A stretch of DNA of 64,000 bases from Nocardia niwae NBRC 108934 = DSM 45340 (lineage in GTDB: Bacteria; Actinomycetota; Actinomycetes; Mycobacteriales; Mycobacteriaceae), in the NCBI RefSeq assembly GCF_001613465.1, contig NZ_BDCK01000024.1, positions 215,472 to 279,471 on the forward strand, given 5' to 3'. A program made the position numbers and the translations under genes. Every line of letters begins with the position of its first letter. Position 1 is the first letter of the stretch. Positions 48,793-56,461 of this stretch are shown here, in pieces. Under the pieces are notes generated by a model. It saw only the letters and a program-made list of their open reading frames with translations. It searched no databases and was not told the origin of the DNA.

Positions 48793-50193
48793 TCAGGAGG
48801 CCAGCACGAATTCGGCGTAGCGGGCCACCGCGAGCACGAGATCGTCCGAGTGGCGGGGACCGACGATCTGCAGTCCGACCGGCAGACCCGCGCTCGTGGT
48901 ACCCGCGGGGATGCTGATCGCGGGCTGCTGGGTGAGGTTGAACGGATAGGTGAAGGGCGTCCATTCGGGCCAACTGCGCAGGCCGCTGCCCGGTGGCACG
49001 TCGTGCCCCGCCTCGAACGCGGGGATCGGCACCGTCGGGGTGATCAGGACGTCGTAGTCGGTGTGGAACGCGCCCATCGCGATGCCGACCCGGGCCGCCA
49101 CGTTGCGCGCGGCGAGATAGTCCACGGCGGACACGGTCTCGCCACGCTCCCAGACCGCACGCAGACCTGGGTCGACCTGTTCGCGGGCGCCTCGCGGGAA
49201 GCCGGACAGCATGGCGGCCGCGCCGGCGGCCCAGAGCAGTTCGAACGCCTCGCGCGGGTCCTCGAAACCCGGATCGGCGGCGCCGACCCGGAGTTCGGCG
49301 TCGGCCAGGCGCGCCACCGCCGCGTCCACGATCGCGGCGACCTCGGCGTCGAGGGTGGCGTAACCCAGCGTCGGTGAGTACGCCACGCGCAATCCCCGCA
49401 CGTCGCGCTGCATTTCGGCGCGGAACACCGTGAGCGTGGGAGCCAGCGCGGTCGGATCGCGTGGATCGGGGAGCGACAGGATGTCCATCAGCAGCGCCGC
49501 GTCCTCGACGGTGCGCGTCATCGGACCCGCGTGCGCCAGGGGGCCGAACGGGCTCGCCGGAAACAGCGGAATCCGGCCGTAGGTGGGCTTGAATCCGACG
49601 ATCCCGCAGAAGGCGGCGGGGATGCGCACGCTGCCACCGCCATCCGTGCCCACCGAGACCGGGCCGAGGCCCGCCGCGACGGCCGCGGCGCTGCCGCCGG
49701 AGGAGCCGCCCGCGGTGGTGGACGGGTCGGCCGGATTGCGGGTGACACCGGACAGCGGGCTGTCGGTCACCGCCTTCCACGCGATCTCCGGCGTGGTGGT
49801 CTTGCCGAGGAAGACCATGCCGTCCTCGCGCAGCCGCGCCGCCACCGGGCTGTCCACCGGCCACGGCCCGGCCGGGTCGATCGACGTGGATCCGCGCCGG
49901 GTGGGCCAGCCCTCGGTCAGGAACACGTCCTTGATGGAGATGGGCACACCGTCGAGCAGGCCTCTGGCATGCCCGGACTGCCAGCGCGCCTCGGACTCCT
50001 TCGCCTGCACCAAGGCACGATCGTGATCGACGAGACAGTAGGCGTTGAGCGCGCCGTCGCGATCGGCGATCGCGCGCAGGATCGCCTCGGTCGCCTCGAC
50101 GGGCGACAGCGCGCCCGCCGCGTACGCGGAGACCAGTTCGACCGCGGTCATGGCGGTCGGGTCGGTGGGAAGGTTCTTGTCGGGGTAGCTCAT
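48793..50193 (-). CDS. Amidase-signature-family amidase
   Basis: 466 aa. The Ser-cisSer-Lys triad can be assigned: Lys88 in GVPISIKDVFLTEG, cis-Ser164 or 165 in STTAGGSSGGSAAA, and nucleophile Ser188 in SVGTDGGGSVRIPAAF. The usual Thr of the D-T-G-G-S motif is Gly (DGGGS). Further match: GIVGFKPTYGRIP and PFTYPFNLTQQPAISIPAG. It hydrolyses an amide, releasing ammonia or an amine and an acid. Twelve bases after the hydroxyacid dehydrogenase gene on the same strand, so the two form one unit. Confidence 0.92.
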   Translation of the reverse strand: MSYPDKNLPTDPTAMTAVELVSAYAAGALSPVEATEAILRAIADRDGALNAYCLVDHDRALVQAKESEARWQSGHARGLLDGVPISIKDVFLTEGWPTRRGSTSIDPAGPWPVDSPVAARLREDGMVFLGKTTTPEIAWKAVTDSPLSGVTRNPADPSTTAGGSSGGSAAAVAAGLGPVSVGTDGGGSVRIPAAFCGIVGFKPTYGRIPLFPASPFGPLAHAGPMTRTVEDAALLMDILSLPDPRDPTALAPTLTVFRAEMQRDVRGLRVAYSPTLGYATLDAEVAAIVDAAVARLADAELRVGAADPGFEDPREAFELLWAAGAAAMLSGFPRGAREQVDPGLRAVWERGETVSAVDYLAARNVAARVGIAMGAFHTDYDVLITPTVPIPAFEAGHDVPPGSGLRSWPEWTPFTYPFNLTQQPAISIPAGTTSAGLPVGLQIVGPRHSDDLVLAVARYAEFVLAS

Positions 50194-50205
50194 GGATGGG
50201 CTCCT

Positions 50206-51171
50206 TCAGCCGGGCACGTACCCCAGCCTTTTGTCGACCACGTTGTCCAGCGGACGTCCGGCGATCCAGTTGTCGAAGTTCTCGGTGAACGCGTCGACGA
50301 TCTCGGTGCGCCATCCGATGAAGTCACCGGAGTTGTGCGGGGTGATCCGGACGTTCGGCAGTTCCCACAGGGGATGATCGGCGGGGAGCGGCTCGGGGTC
50401 CACCACATCGAGCGCCGCCGCGGCGATCGATCCGGTGCGCAGCGCGGCGACGAGATCGTCGGTCACAACGAGTTCCCCACGACCGACGTTGACAAACCTG
50501 GCATGCGGTTTCATCGCGGCGAAGGCGGCGGCATCGAACATGTTCCTGGTCTGCTCGGTGAGCGGGGTGATCGCGACGACATAGTCGGCGCGGGCCAGCT
50601 CGGCGTGCAGGTCGGTGGTGATCTCGCCGAAATCGGGATCCGCAGCGCGCTCTCGCCTGCCCACCGCGCGCACGGACATCCCGACCGCGCGCAGCAACCG
50701 GGCGATGTGACGTCCGATCGAGCCGGTGCCGACGATCAGCGCCGTCGCCCCCGCGACCCGTTCGGATTCCCGATGCCGCCACTCGTGCCGCTGTTGCAGC
50801 AGCAGCGAGCCGGACAGGTCCTTGGCGAAACCGAGAATCTGTCCGAGTACGTATTCGGCGATCGCGGCGTCGAAGACGCCTCGGGTGTTGGTCACCACCA
50901 CGTCGCTGGCCTGCAGCTCGGGAAACATCGCCGGATCGACGCCGGTCGACCCCATGTGCACCCAGCGCAGACGGTCGGCCGCGTGCCACGCGCCGGGCAG
51001 CGCACGCGTCCGGAAGTCGTAGACGAACAAGACCTCCGCTCCGGGCAGTGCGTCCGCCAATCCGGGTGCCTCGGTATACCGGAGGGTGGCGCGGCCTGCT
51101 ACTCGGTCCATTCGTTCGGCGTCGGGCACACTGTCACTGTGCAGGACGACGACAATCGGGCCCTGTTCCAC
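50206..51171 (-). CDS. D-isomer-specific 2-hydroxyacid dehydrogenase
   Basis: 321 aa. The NAD-binding domain has ALIVGTGSIGRHIARLLRAVGMSVRAVGRR, where Arg-Arg after the second strand hints at NADP. Catalytic Arg lies in ARFVNVGRGELVVTDDLVAAL, Glu in LDVVDPEPLPADHPLWELPNVRITPHNSG, and His in the same segment. This is the GhrA-like branch that reduces glyoxylate, hydroxypyruvate or 2-oxoacids. It is the first gene of the dehydrogenase-amidase unit, divergent from the racemase genes across an operator. Confidence 0.92.
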   Translation of the reverse strand: MEQGPIVVVLHSDSVPDAERMDRVAGRATLRYTEAPGLADALPGAEVLFVYDFRTRALPGAWHAADRLRWVHMGSTGVDPAMFPELQASDVVVTNTRGVFDAAIAEYVLGQILGFAKDLSGSLLLQQRHEWRHRESERVAGATALIVGTGSIGRHIARLLRAVGMSVRAVGRRERAADPDFGEITTDLHAELARADYVVAITPLTEQTRNMFDAAAFAAMKPHARFVNVGRGELVVTDDLVAALRTGSIAAAALDVVDPEPLPADHPLWELPNVRITPHNSGDFIGWRTEIVDAFTENFDNWIAGRPLDNVVDKRLGYVPG

Positions 51172-51198
51172 ATTGACACACTAAGATGACATCGTATG

Positions 51199-51214
51199 AT
51201 TGTCAACAATCCGA
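51199..51214. promoter_or_regulatory. Probable GntR operator, site 2
   Basis: ATTGTCAACAAT (51199-51210), near-palindromic with one central mismatch, followed by CCGA. It matches 15 of 16 bases of the site at 46854. It lies in the 86-base gap between the divergent hydroxyacid dehydrogenase and racemase-like genes. Confidence 0.7.
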
Positions 51215-51257
51215 TCGTGTTCGGAGGTCGTCCCGGCTGAGCGCGAGAGGGGCCGTA

Positions 51258-51998
51258 GTGGATCTGAGCTTTCCCGACCTCGAGGGGCCCGTTGCACAAC
51301 GGGGTATCGGGATCATCGCACCGTTCGACCTCGCCCTCGAACGGGAGCTCTGGCGCTGGGCGCCGCTGGAGGTGAGCCTGCACCTGGCCCGCACCCCCTA
51401 CGAGCCGGTCCCGGTGTCGCTGGAGATGGCCGAATTGGTTTCCGACGCCGCGCATCTCACCGCCGCCACCCGAAACGTCATGCACGTGGAGCCGGAAGTC
51501 GTCGCCTATCTGTGCACGTCGGGCAGTTTCATCAAGGGCCTCGCCTACGAGAAGTCGCTGCGCGACACCATCTGCCGGGCCGGGGCGCAGGACGCGGTCA
51601 CCACCTCCGGCGCGCTGCTGGAAGCGATCCGTCATCTCGACCTCACCCGGATCTCGGTGCTCACCCCCTATGACGAGATCCTGACCCACCGGCTGCACGA
51701 GTTCCTCGCCGAAGCAGGATGCTCGGTGGTGCGTTCCGACCATCTCGGGCTCGGCGGCGGCATCTGGAAGGTCAGCTACCGCACGATCGCCGAACGCATC
51801 GTCGGCGCCGACGATTCCGACGCTCAGGCCGTCTTCGTCAGCTGTACCAACCTGCCGACCTACGACGTGATAGAGCCGCTGGAGCAGGCCCTCGGCAAGC
51901 CGGTGCTCACCGCCAACCAGCTGACCATGTGGGCATGCCTCGGCCGGATGAAGCTCCCGATGATGGGCCCGGGCAAATGGCTGCTCAACGTTTTCTGA
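51258..51998 (+). CDS. Asp/Glu racemase-superfamily enzyme 1 (maleate isomerase/arylmalonate decarboxylase-like), two-Cys form
   Basis: 246 aa. Start GTG 51258 has GAGAGGGG at good distance; the upstream in-frame ATG at 51186 would place the operator inside the gene. Both catalytic Cys of the superfamily are present: Cys86 in VVAYLCTSGSFIKG and Cys196 in VFVSCTNLPTYDVIEPLE. The rest follows the maleate isomerase/EutA-like layout (RGIGIIAPFDLALERELWRW, ISVLTPYDEILTHRLHEFLAEAG). Expected chemistry is cofactor-free proton transfer, isomerisation or decarboxylation on a small carboxylate. Confidence 0.85.
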   Translation: MDLSFPDLEGPVAQRGIGIIAPFDLALERELWRWAPLEVSLHLARTPYEPVPVSLEMAELVSDAAHLTAATRNVMHVEPEVVAYLCTSGSFIKGLAYEKSLRDTICRAGAQDAVTTSGALLEAIRHLDLTRISVLTPYDEILTHRLHEFLAEAGCSVVRSDHLGLGGGIWKVSYRTIAERIVGADDSDAQAVFVSCTNLPTYDVIEPLEQALGKPVLTANQLTMWACLGRMKLPMMGPGKWLLNVF

Positions 51999-52026
51999 AG
52001 GAAGAACTCCGAAGGAAGAACATCGC

Positions 52027-52758
52027 ATGCACGCACCTACCGTCGGTTTCATCTACCCCGACCACGCGGCCGAGGACGACTACCCGCTCGCGGCGGCGGC
52101 CCTCGGCGCGCACCTGCCCGTAGCCCACATCTACGGCACCGATCTGCACGCCGTCCCCGAACTGCTGGAACTGGGCAGCCCGGAGAAATTGCGCCTCGGC
52201 GCCTCGCTGCTCGCCCGGCACCGCCCCGACGCGATCGTCTGGGCCTGCACGTCCGGCAGCTTCGTCTACGGACCCGCGGGCGCGCGCGACCAGGTGCGCG
52301 CGCTGGCCGAGGTCGCGGGCGTGCCGGCGACCAGCACCAGCATCGCGTTCGCCGACGCCGTGCACGCACTCGGATTGCGTACCGTCGCCGTCGCCGCCAG
52401 CTACCCCGACGAGGTCGCCCGGCTGTTCGTGGAGTTCCTCGCCGACGCGGACATCGACGTCGTCTCGATGTCCAGCGCGGGGATCGACACCGCGGCCGAG
52501 GTCGGCACCCTCACCCCGGCCCAGGTACTGCGGCTGGCGGCGGACAACGATCATCCCGGCGCGGAAGCGCTGCTCATCCCCGACACCGCGATGCACACCC
52601 TCGCGGTGCTGCCGGACCTGGAGGCTACGCTGGGCAAACCGGTGCTGACGGCCAATCAGGTCACGATCTGGGCGGGCCTGCGGCTGGCCGGCGCCGAGCC
52701 GGTCGTCGCCGGACTCGGCACCTTGTTCGCGGAAAGGCACATCGATGTCCGTCGTTGA
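52027..52758 (+). CDS. Asp/Glu racemase-superfamily enzyme 2, single-Cys form
   Basis: 243 aa, 28 bases after its paralogue. It shares the fold (PTVGFIYPDHAAEDDYPLAAAALGAHLPV, ATSTSIAFADAVHALGLRTVAVAASYPDEVARLFVEFL) and keeps the first Cys (Cys74 in IVWACTSGSFVYG). In the segment LLIPDTAMHTLAVLPDLE, Asp186 stands where the paralogue has its second Cys. A racemase needing two Cys is thus unlikely; a one-base reaction such as decarboxylation or tautomerisation, or a heteromer with the first enzyme, is possible. Overlaps the GntR gene by 14 bases. Confidence 0.8.
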   Translation: MHAPTVGFIYPDHAAEDDYPLAAAALGAHLPVAHIYGTDLHAVPELLELGSPEKLRLGASLLARHRPDAIVWACTSGSFVYGPAGARDQVRALAEVAGVPATSTSIAFADAVHALGLRTVAVAASYPDEVARLFVEFLADADIDVVSMSSAGIDTAAEVGTLTPAQVLRLAADNDHPGAEALLIPDTAMHTLAVLPDLEATLGKPVLTANQVTIWAGLRLAGAEPVVAGLGTLFAERHIDVRR

Positions 52759-53410
52759 TTTCGAGCCGGTGAACCGGCAGTCGACCGCGGAGATGATCGC
52801 CGATCGACTCCGCGAGGCGATCATGCGCGGCAGTCTCGCGCCCGGATCGCAGCTCGGGGAAGCCGACCTCGCCGCGCGGTTCGCGGTCTCGCGCGGACCG
52901 GTACGCGAGGCGATGCAGCGCTTGGTGTCCGAGGGTCTGCTGCACAGCATCCGGCACCGCGGCATCTTCGTCATCGAACTGAGCCTCGACGATGTCGTCG
53001 ACATCTACCGCGCCAGGACTGCGTTGGAAGGCGGCGCGCTGGAACTGATCCTGGACGGCCGCCGCCCGATCGCCTACGAGGCGCTCGGCCCCAGTGTCGA
53101 GGAGATGGTCGCGTGCGCCGAACGCGGCGACGCGGTGGGAGTATCGGAAGCCGACCAGGCCTTCCACGAGGCGCTGGTGGAGAGCGCGGCCAGTCCGCGG
53201 CTGGTACGGGCGGCCCGCACCCTGCTGATCGAGACGCGGATGTGCCTCGGCGCTTTGCAGACCACCTACCCGGACCTACGGGACCAGGCTCTCGAACACG
53301 TCGGCTTGCGCGAAGCGATCGCCACGGCCGAGCCCGAGCACGCCCGCGCGTTGCTCGTCGAGCACATGGACGACGCCGTGCAGCGCCTGCGCCACCAGAT
53401 CGGCGGCTAG
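52745..53410 (+). CDS. GntR family (FCD) transcriptional regulator
   Basis: 221 aa. The winged helix (TAEMIADRLREAIMRGSLAPGSQLGEADLAARFAVSRGPVREAMQRLVSEGLLHSIRHRGIFVIELS) occupies residues 13-80. The helical FCD ligand-binding domain follows, with DVVDIYRARTALEGGALEL, ADQAFHEALVESAASPRLVRA and the metal-binding His near the end (EHMDDAVQRL, HVGLREAIATAE). It is the last gene of the racemase unit, translated with overlap, so it is autoregulated through the operator at 51199 if that assignment is right, and it should also act at 46854. Confidence 0.9.
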   Translation: MSVVDFEPVNRQSTAEMIADRLREAIMRGSLAPGSQLGEADLAARFAVSRGPVREAMQRLVSEGLLHSIRHRGIFVIELSLDDVVDIYRARTALEGGALELILDGRRPIAYEALGPSVEEMVACAERGDAVGVSEADQAFHEALVESAASPRLVRAARTLLIETRMCLGALQTTYPDLRDQALEHVGLREAIATAEPEHARALLVEHMDDAVQRLRHQIGG

Positions 53411-53468
53411 ACCTGGGCACTCCATCGGGGACCAGTTCGATGACGCGAGCCCTGGGCAGTTCGCGTAG

Positions 53469-53891
53469 CTACCGGGACAGGAAGTCCAGCAGCGCACGGA
53501 ATTCCGGCAGCGAGAGATAGCCGTCGCCATCGGTGTCGGCGGCGGCCAGCAACGCATCGGCCGGTTCGTCGATACGGCCCGCGCCGCAGTGACGGATCAG
53601 CGATTCGAGTTCCTCGACGGAGATGCGGCCGTCGCCGTTGACGTCGAACACCGCGAAGGCGGCGTCGGCGTCGGTCACTTCGATGCGTCCGCCCACCAGG
53701 GCGGCGTCGAATTCGGCTCGCGAGACCAGGAAGTCGCCATTGGTGTCGGCGGCCGCGACCAGCCGTTCCACCGCCGCCTCGTCGACCTCCAGGCCGAGCG
53801 CCCGGATACCCGCGGTGATGTCCTGCACCGACACGAGCCCGTCCCCGTCACGGTCCCACAGCTGGAACGTGTCCACCGGTCCATCACTCAT
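53469..53891 (-). CDS. Four-EF-hand calcium-binding protein (calerythrin-like)
   Basis: 140 aa with four canonical 12-residue EF loops: DRDGDGLVSVQD (13-24), DTNGDFLVSRAE (49-60), DVNGDGRISVEE (83-94) and DTDGDGYLSLPE (119-130). Positions 1, 3, 5 and 12 carry Asp/Asn/Glu in all four, so all should bind Ca2+. There is no signal peptide. The layout matches actinobacterial calerythrin and other small Ca2+ buffers or sensors. No partner gene is evident; its neighbours are the GntR gene (convergent) and a divergent membrane-protein pair. Confidence 0.93.
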   Translation of the reverse strand: MSDGPVDTFQLWDRDGDGLVSVQDITAGIRALGLEVDEAAVERLVAAADTNGDFLVSRAEFDAALVGGRIEVTDADAAFAVFDVNGDGRISVEELESLIRHCGAGRIDEPADALLAAADTDGDGYLSLPEFRALLDFLSR

Positions 53892-54167
53892 GCTCGCTAC
53901 CTTCGCCACCACTACCCGACCACAGCCGCCGCCACGACGACGACGCTCCCTACTGTACGGATTGCCTTGCGAGCGCGCGGGGCTCACGCCGCGTGGCATG
54001 GCACGGCACAGGCCCTTCCGTAGTCGCTCCTGCGTTCCCCGAGGCCACGACTGTGCTGCAGTGTGCCCCGTCCCGATCCGCCGGACACCTCCACGTGAGC
54101 GCCACGGAACGCCCGGCGACGCGAATCGCGTTTCCGCAGTGGGGTCGCCGCGCACCAACGGTGTGAC

Positions 54168-54566
54168 TCAGTCCGCGGCGAGCGCACGGCGCCGCTTCTC
54201 GTCGGTGTCGGCGAGCCAGAAGTAGACCGGGGGAAGCACGAGTTCGACTGCGGTCAGAACAATCTGGAACCAGTGCGGCCAGCCGTGCACGGCGACCGAG
54301 ATGAAGCGGGCCACCGCGCCGAGCAGGAAGACCCCGGCCAGCAGGCGCACCGCCGCCGCCGGTATCGGTGACTGCCGCACGGCCCAGATCCACGCGAGGC
54401 CGTACCCGACGAAGATCGCGCCGAAGAACCGGCTCTGGCTGTCGGCGGTCACTCCGGCCGAACCCATGTCGGGCACCGAGTCGACCCCGAGTGCCATATG
54501 CAGGATTCCGATCGCCACGCAGGCGACGCCCATCACCATGGACAGCCCTCTGAGCGCACTGGACAT
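54168..54566 (-). CDS. DUF4345 family membrane protein
   Basis: 132 aa with four predicted membrane helices. MVMGVACVAIGILHMALG starts the protein and SRFFGAIFVGYGLAWIWAV follows, the DUF4345 signature (R-F-x-G-x-x-x-x-x-G). Then come VRLLAGVFLLGAVARFISVAVHGWPHWFQIVLTAVELVLPPVYFWLA and a basic C-terminus. GGGGAGGC precedes the ATG. It is divergent from a TetR gene with two palindromes between the starts, so expression is probably controlled by it. Confidence 0.85.
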   Translation of the reverse strand: MSSALRGLSMVMGVACVAIGILHMALGVDSVPDMGSAGVTADSQSRFFGAIFVGYGLAWIWAVRQSPIPAAAVRLLAGVFLLGAVARFISVAVHGWPHWFQIVLTAVELVLPPVYFWLADTDEKRRRALAAD

Positions 54567-54628
54567 ACATGCCTCCCCGGATGTACGCGGATGTTCGGCG
54601 GGCGCACCGGGACATCGGTCGCCGCCAC

Positions 54629-54688
54629 TTAGTAGACGTTCGTCTACTTAGACCCTACGACGTGTAGTAGACACGCGTCAACTAAGCT
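54629..54688. promoter_or_regulatory. Two TetR operator-like palindromes and leaderless promoter
   Basis: AGTAGACGTTCGTCTACT (54631-54648) is a palindrome perfect except at its centre. A related AGTAGACACGCGTCAACT lies at 54666-54683. TAAGCT (54683-54688) stands six bases before the GTG of tetR as a leaderless -10. The sites cover the start region of both divergent genes. Confidence 0.65.
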
Positions 54689-54694
54689 CACGAG

Positions 54695-55297
54695 GTGACC
54701 CGCCGCCGCCTGCCCCCGGACGAGCGCCGCCGCGTGCTCCTCGACGCAGGCGCGAAGCTGTTCGCCGACCAGCCCTATGACGCGGTGCTCATGGAGGACG
54801 TCGCCGCCGAGGCCGGCGTGTCCCGCGCCCTGCTCTACCGCCACTTCCCGAGTAAGCGTGACTTGTTCGCGGCCATCTACCAGCTCGCTTCCGAGCAACT
54901 GCTGGTCGCGACCACGTTCGACGCCGAAGCACCCTTGGCCGATCAGCTCGCCGCTGGACTGGACACGCACTTCGACTACTTCGAGGCCAACGCCAACAGC
55001 GTGCTCGCGGCCAACCGCGTGCTGGCCGCCGACCCCACGATCCAGGCGATCATCGCGGGCGAACTCGGCGAACTGCGCGAACGCGTGCTCGACGCACTGC
55101 GACTGGAGGGGCCGCCGCGCGCCACCGTCTCGGCCATCCTGATGAGCTGGCTGACCTTCGTGCGCGTGCTCACCGTCGACTGGCTGGAGCACGGCGCACC
55201 GACCCGTGCCCAGATGCGCGAGATCTCACTCGGCGCGCTGCTCGGCGCCTTGCGTCCGGTCATCGACATCGAAGGTGATATCGCGGAAAGACCGTGA
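54695..55297 (+). CDS. TetR family transcriptional regulator
   Basis: 200 aa. The N-terminal helix-turn-helix is RRRVLLDAGAKLFADQPYDAVLMEDVAAEAGVSRALLYRHFPSKRDLFAAIYQLASEQL, a standard TetR pattern. The ligand domain includes LDTHFDYFEANANSVLAANRVLAADPTIQAIIAGELGELRERVLDAL and ILMSWLTFVRVLTVDWLEHG. It is probably autoregulated and represses the divergent DUF4345 gene through the palindromes between them. The inducer is unknown. Confidence 0.9.
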   Translation: MTRRRLPPDERRRVLLDAGAKLFADQPYDAVLMEDVAAEAGVSRALLYRHFPSKRDLFAAIYQLASEQLLVATTFDAEAPLADQLAAGLDTHFDYFEANANSVLAANRVLAADPTIQAIIAGELGELRERVLDALRLEGPPRATVSAILMSWLTFVRVLTVDWLEHGAPTRAQMREISLGALLGALRPVIDIEGDIAERP

Positions 55298-55561
55298 GAG
55301 CACCGATGCGCGTCGTGCAACGCGGCCCGGCCTTGTCCGATCGGCCCCTTGCCGAATGAGCACCCGGCTCGACCCGAGCGGGCACCTTCGCACGGAATCC
55401 GGGCAACGACCGGCAGCACAGAGGCATCCCACGGCCGTGACCAGCGGGATGCTGCGGCGGGCCGAAACCGTCGGACGGAGAGCGCTGCCGAGTCGAGTGG
55501 TTCGGCCCGGCTCTCGAATCCTCGTCCGCCCGTATCCGGTCGGAGCCGGAAACCGCGGCCC

Positions 55562-56461
55562 TTACAGATTCGCGGGGCGCACCACCATGACCGATGCCGC
55601 CCGCTTGCCGCTTTCCCTCACCAATGCGATCGCACGCCCTTCGGCGTCGATTGCCCCGTACACCCCGGCTATCCCGGCGGGCTCGAGCCAGCGGCCGTTG
55701 CGCAGGTCGTCGGCTTGCTTGTCGTCGATGTCCCGGAGCGGAAACGCGGTTCGGACCGCGGCGTCCATGTCGAGGCTCAGCGGCGGCACACCCGACTCCG
55801 CGGCGGCGGCCAGATCGTCCAGGGTGCGGGCGTGCTCGAGCGTGAAGGGGCCGACCCTGGTACGACGCAAGGCGGTCAAGTGGCCGCCGACGCCGAGCGC
55901 GGCGCCGAGATCCCTGGCCAGCGCCCGCACATAGGTGCCCGACGAGCACTCGACCACCACGTCCAGGTCGGTGAATTCACCGACGTCGCGCCGGGCGAGC
56001 ACGTCGAACCGCGACACCGTGACCGGGCGGGCGGCCAATTGCACCTCTTCGCCCGCGCGGTGGCGGGCATAGGCACGCTCACCCTGGACCTTGATCGCGC
56101 TCACGGTGGCAGGCACCTGATCGATGTCGCCGGTCAATTCGACTGTGCGCGCGGCGATGTCGTCATCGGTGAGGTGCCCGGCCGGAGTCGTCGTGAGCAC
56201 CTCGCCCTCGGCGTCGTCGGTGCTGGTGGCCTGTCCGAGCCGGACGGTCGCGGTGTACGCCTTGGTCGTCAAGGTGAGCAGTCCGAGCAGTTTGGTCGCG
56301 CGCTCCACGCCGAGCACCAGCACACCGGTTGCCATCGGGTCGAGGGTGCCCGCATGGCCGACCTTCTTGGTGTGCAGCAGCTTCCGGCATTTCGCGACGA
56401 CGTCGTGGCTGGTCCAGCCGCCGGCCTTGTCGACGACGAGCAGCCCGCCGAGTCCGTCCAT
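55562..56461 (-). CDS. truB: tRNA pseudouridine(55) synthase
   Basis: 299 aa from ATG 56461. The catalytic Asp is in HTKKVGHAGTLDPMATGVLVLGVERATKLLG, preceded by the LLVVDKAGGWTSHDVVAKCRKLL start. Further family motifs are KAYTATVRLGQATSTDDAEGE, GTYVRALARDLGAALGVGGHLTALRRTRVGPF, and a C-terminal PUA-like region that ends in VMVVRPANL. It converts U55 of the T-loop in elongator tRNAs. The ATG overlaps the stop of pptT (ATGA), as in the Rv2793c-Rv2794c pair. Confidence 0.96.
   Translation of the reverse strand: MDGLGGLLVVDKAGGWTSHDVVAKCRKLLHTKKVGHAGTLDPMATGVLVLGVERATKLLGLLTLTTKAYTATVRLGQATSTDDAEGEVLTTTPAGHLTDDDIAARTVELTGDIDQVPATVSAIKVQGERAYARHRAGEEVQLAARPVTVSRFDVLARRDVGEFTDLDVVVECSSGTYVRALARDLGAALGVGGHLTALRRTRVGPFTLEHARTLDDLAAAAESGVPPLSLDMDAAVRTAFPLRDIDDKQADDLRNGRWLEPAGIAGVYGAIDAEGRAIALVRESGKRAASVMVVRPANL

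Noticed and set aside
51186..51257. Upstream ATG start (51186) for the first racemase-like gene
   Set aside because: It would put the operator inside the coding region and has no ribosome site; GTG 51258 has GAGAGGGG and begins at the conserved part.
44217..53410. Complete ectoine-degradation cluster
   Set aside because: EutA-like, SSADH-like and aminotransferase genes are suggestive, but ectoine hydrolase, the deacetylase, EutB and EutC and the MocR-type EnuR are absent, and an amidase and DUF3830 are present instead.
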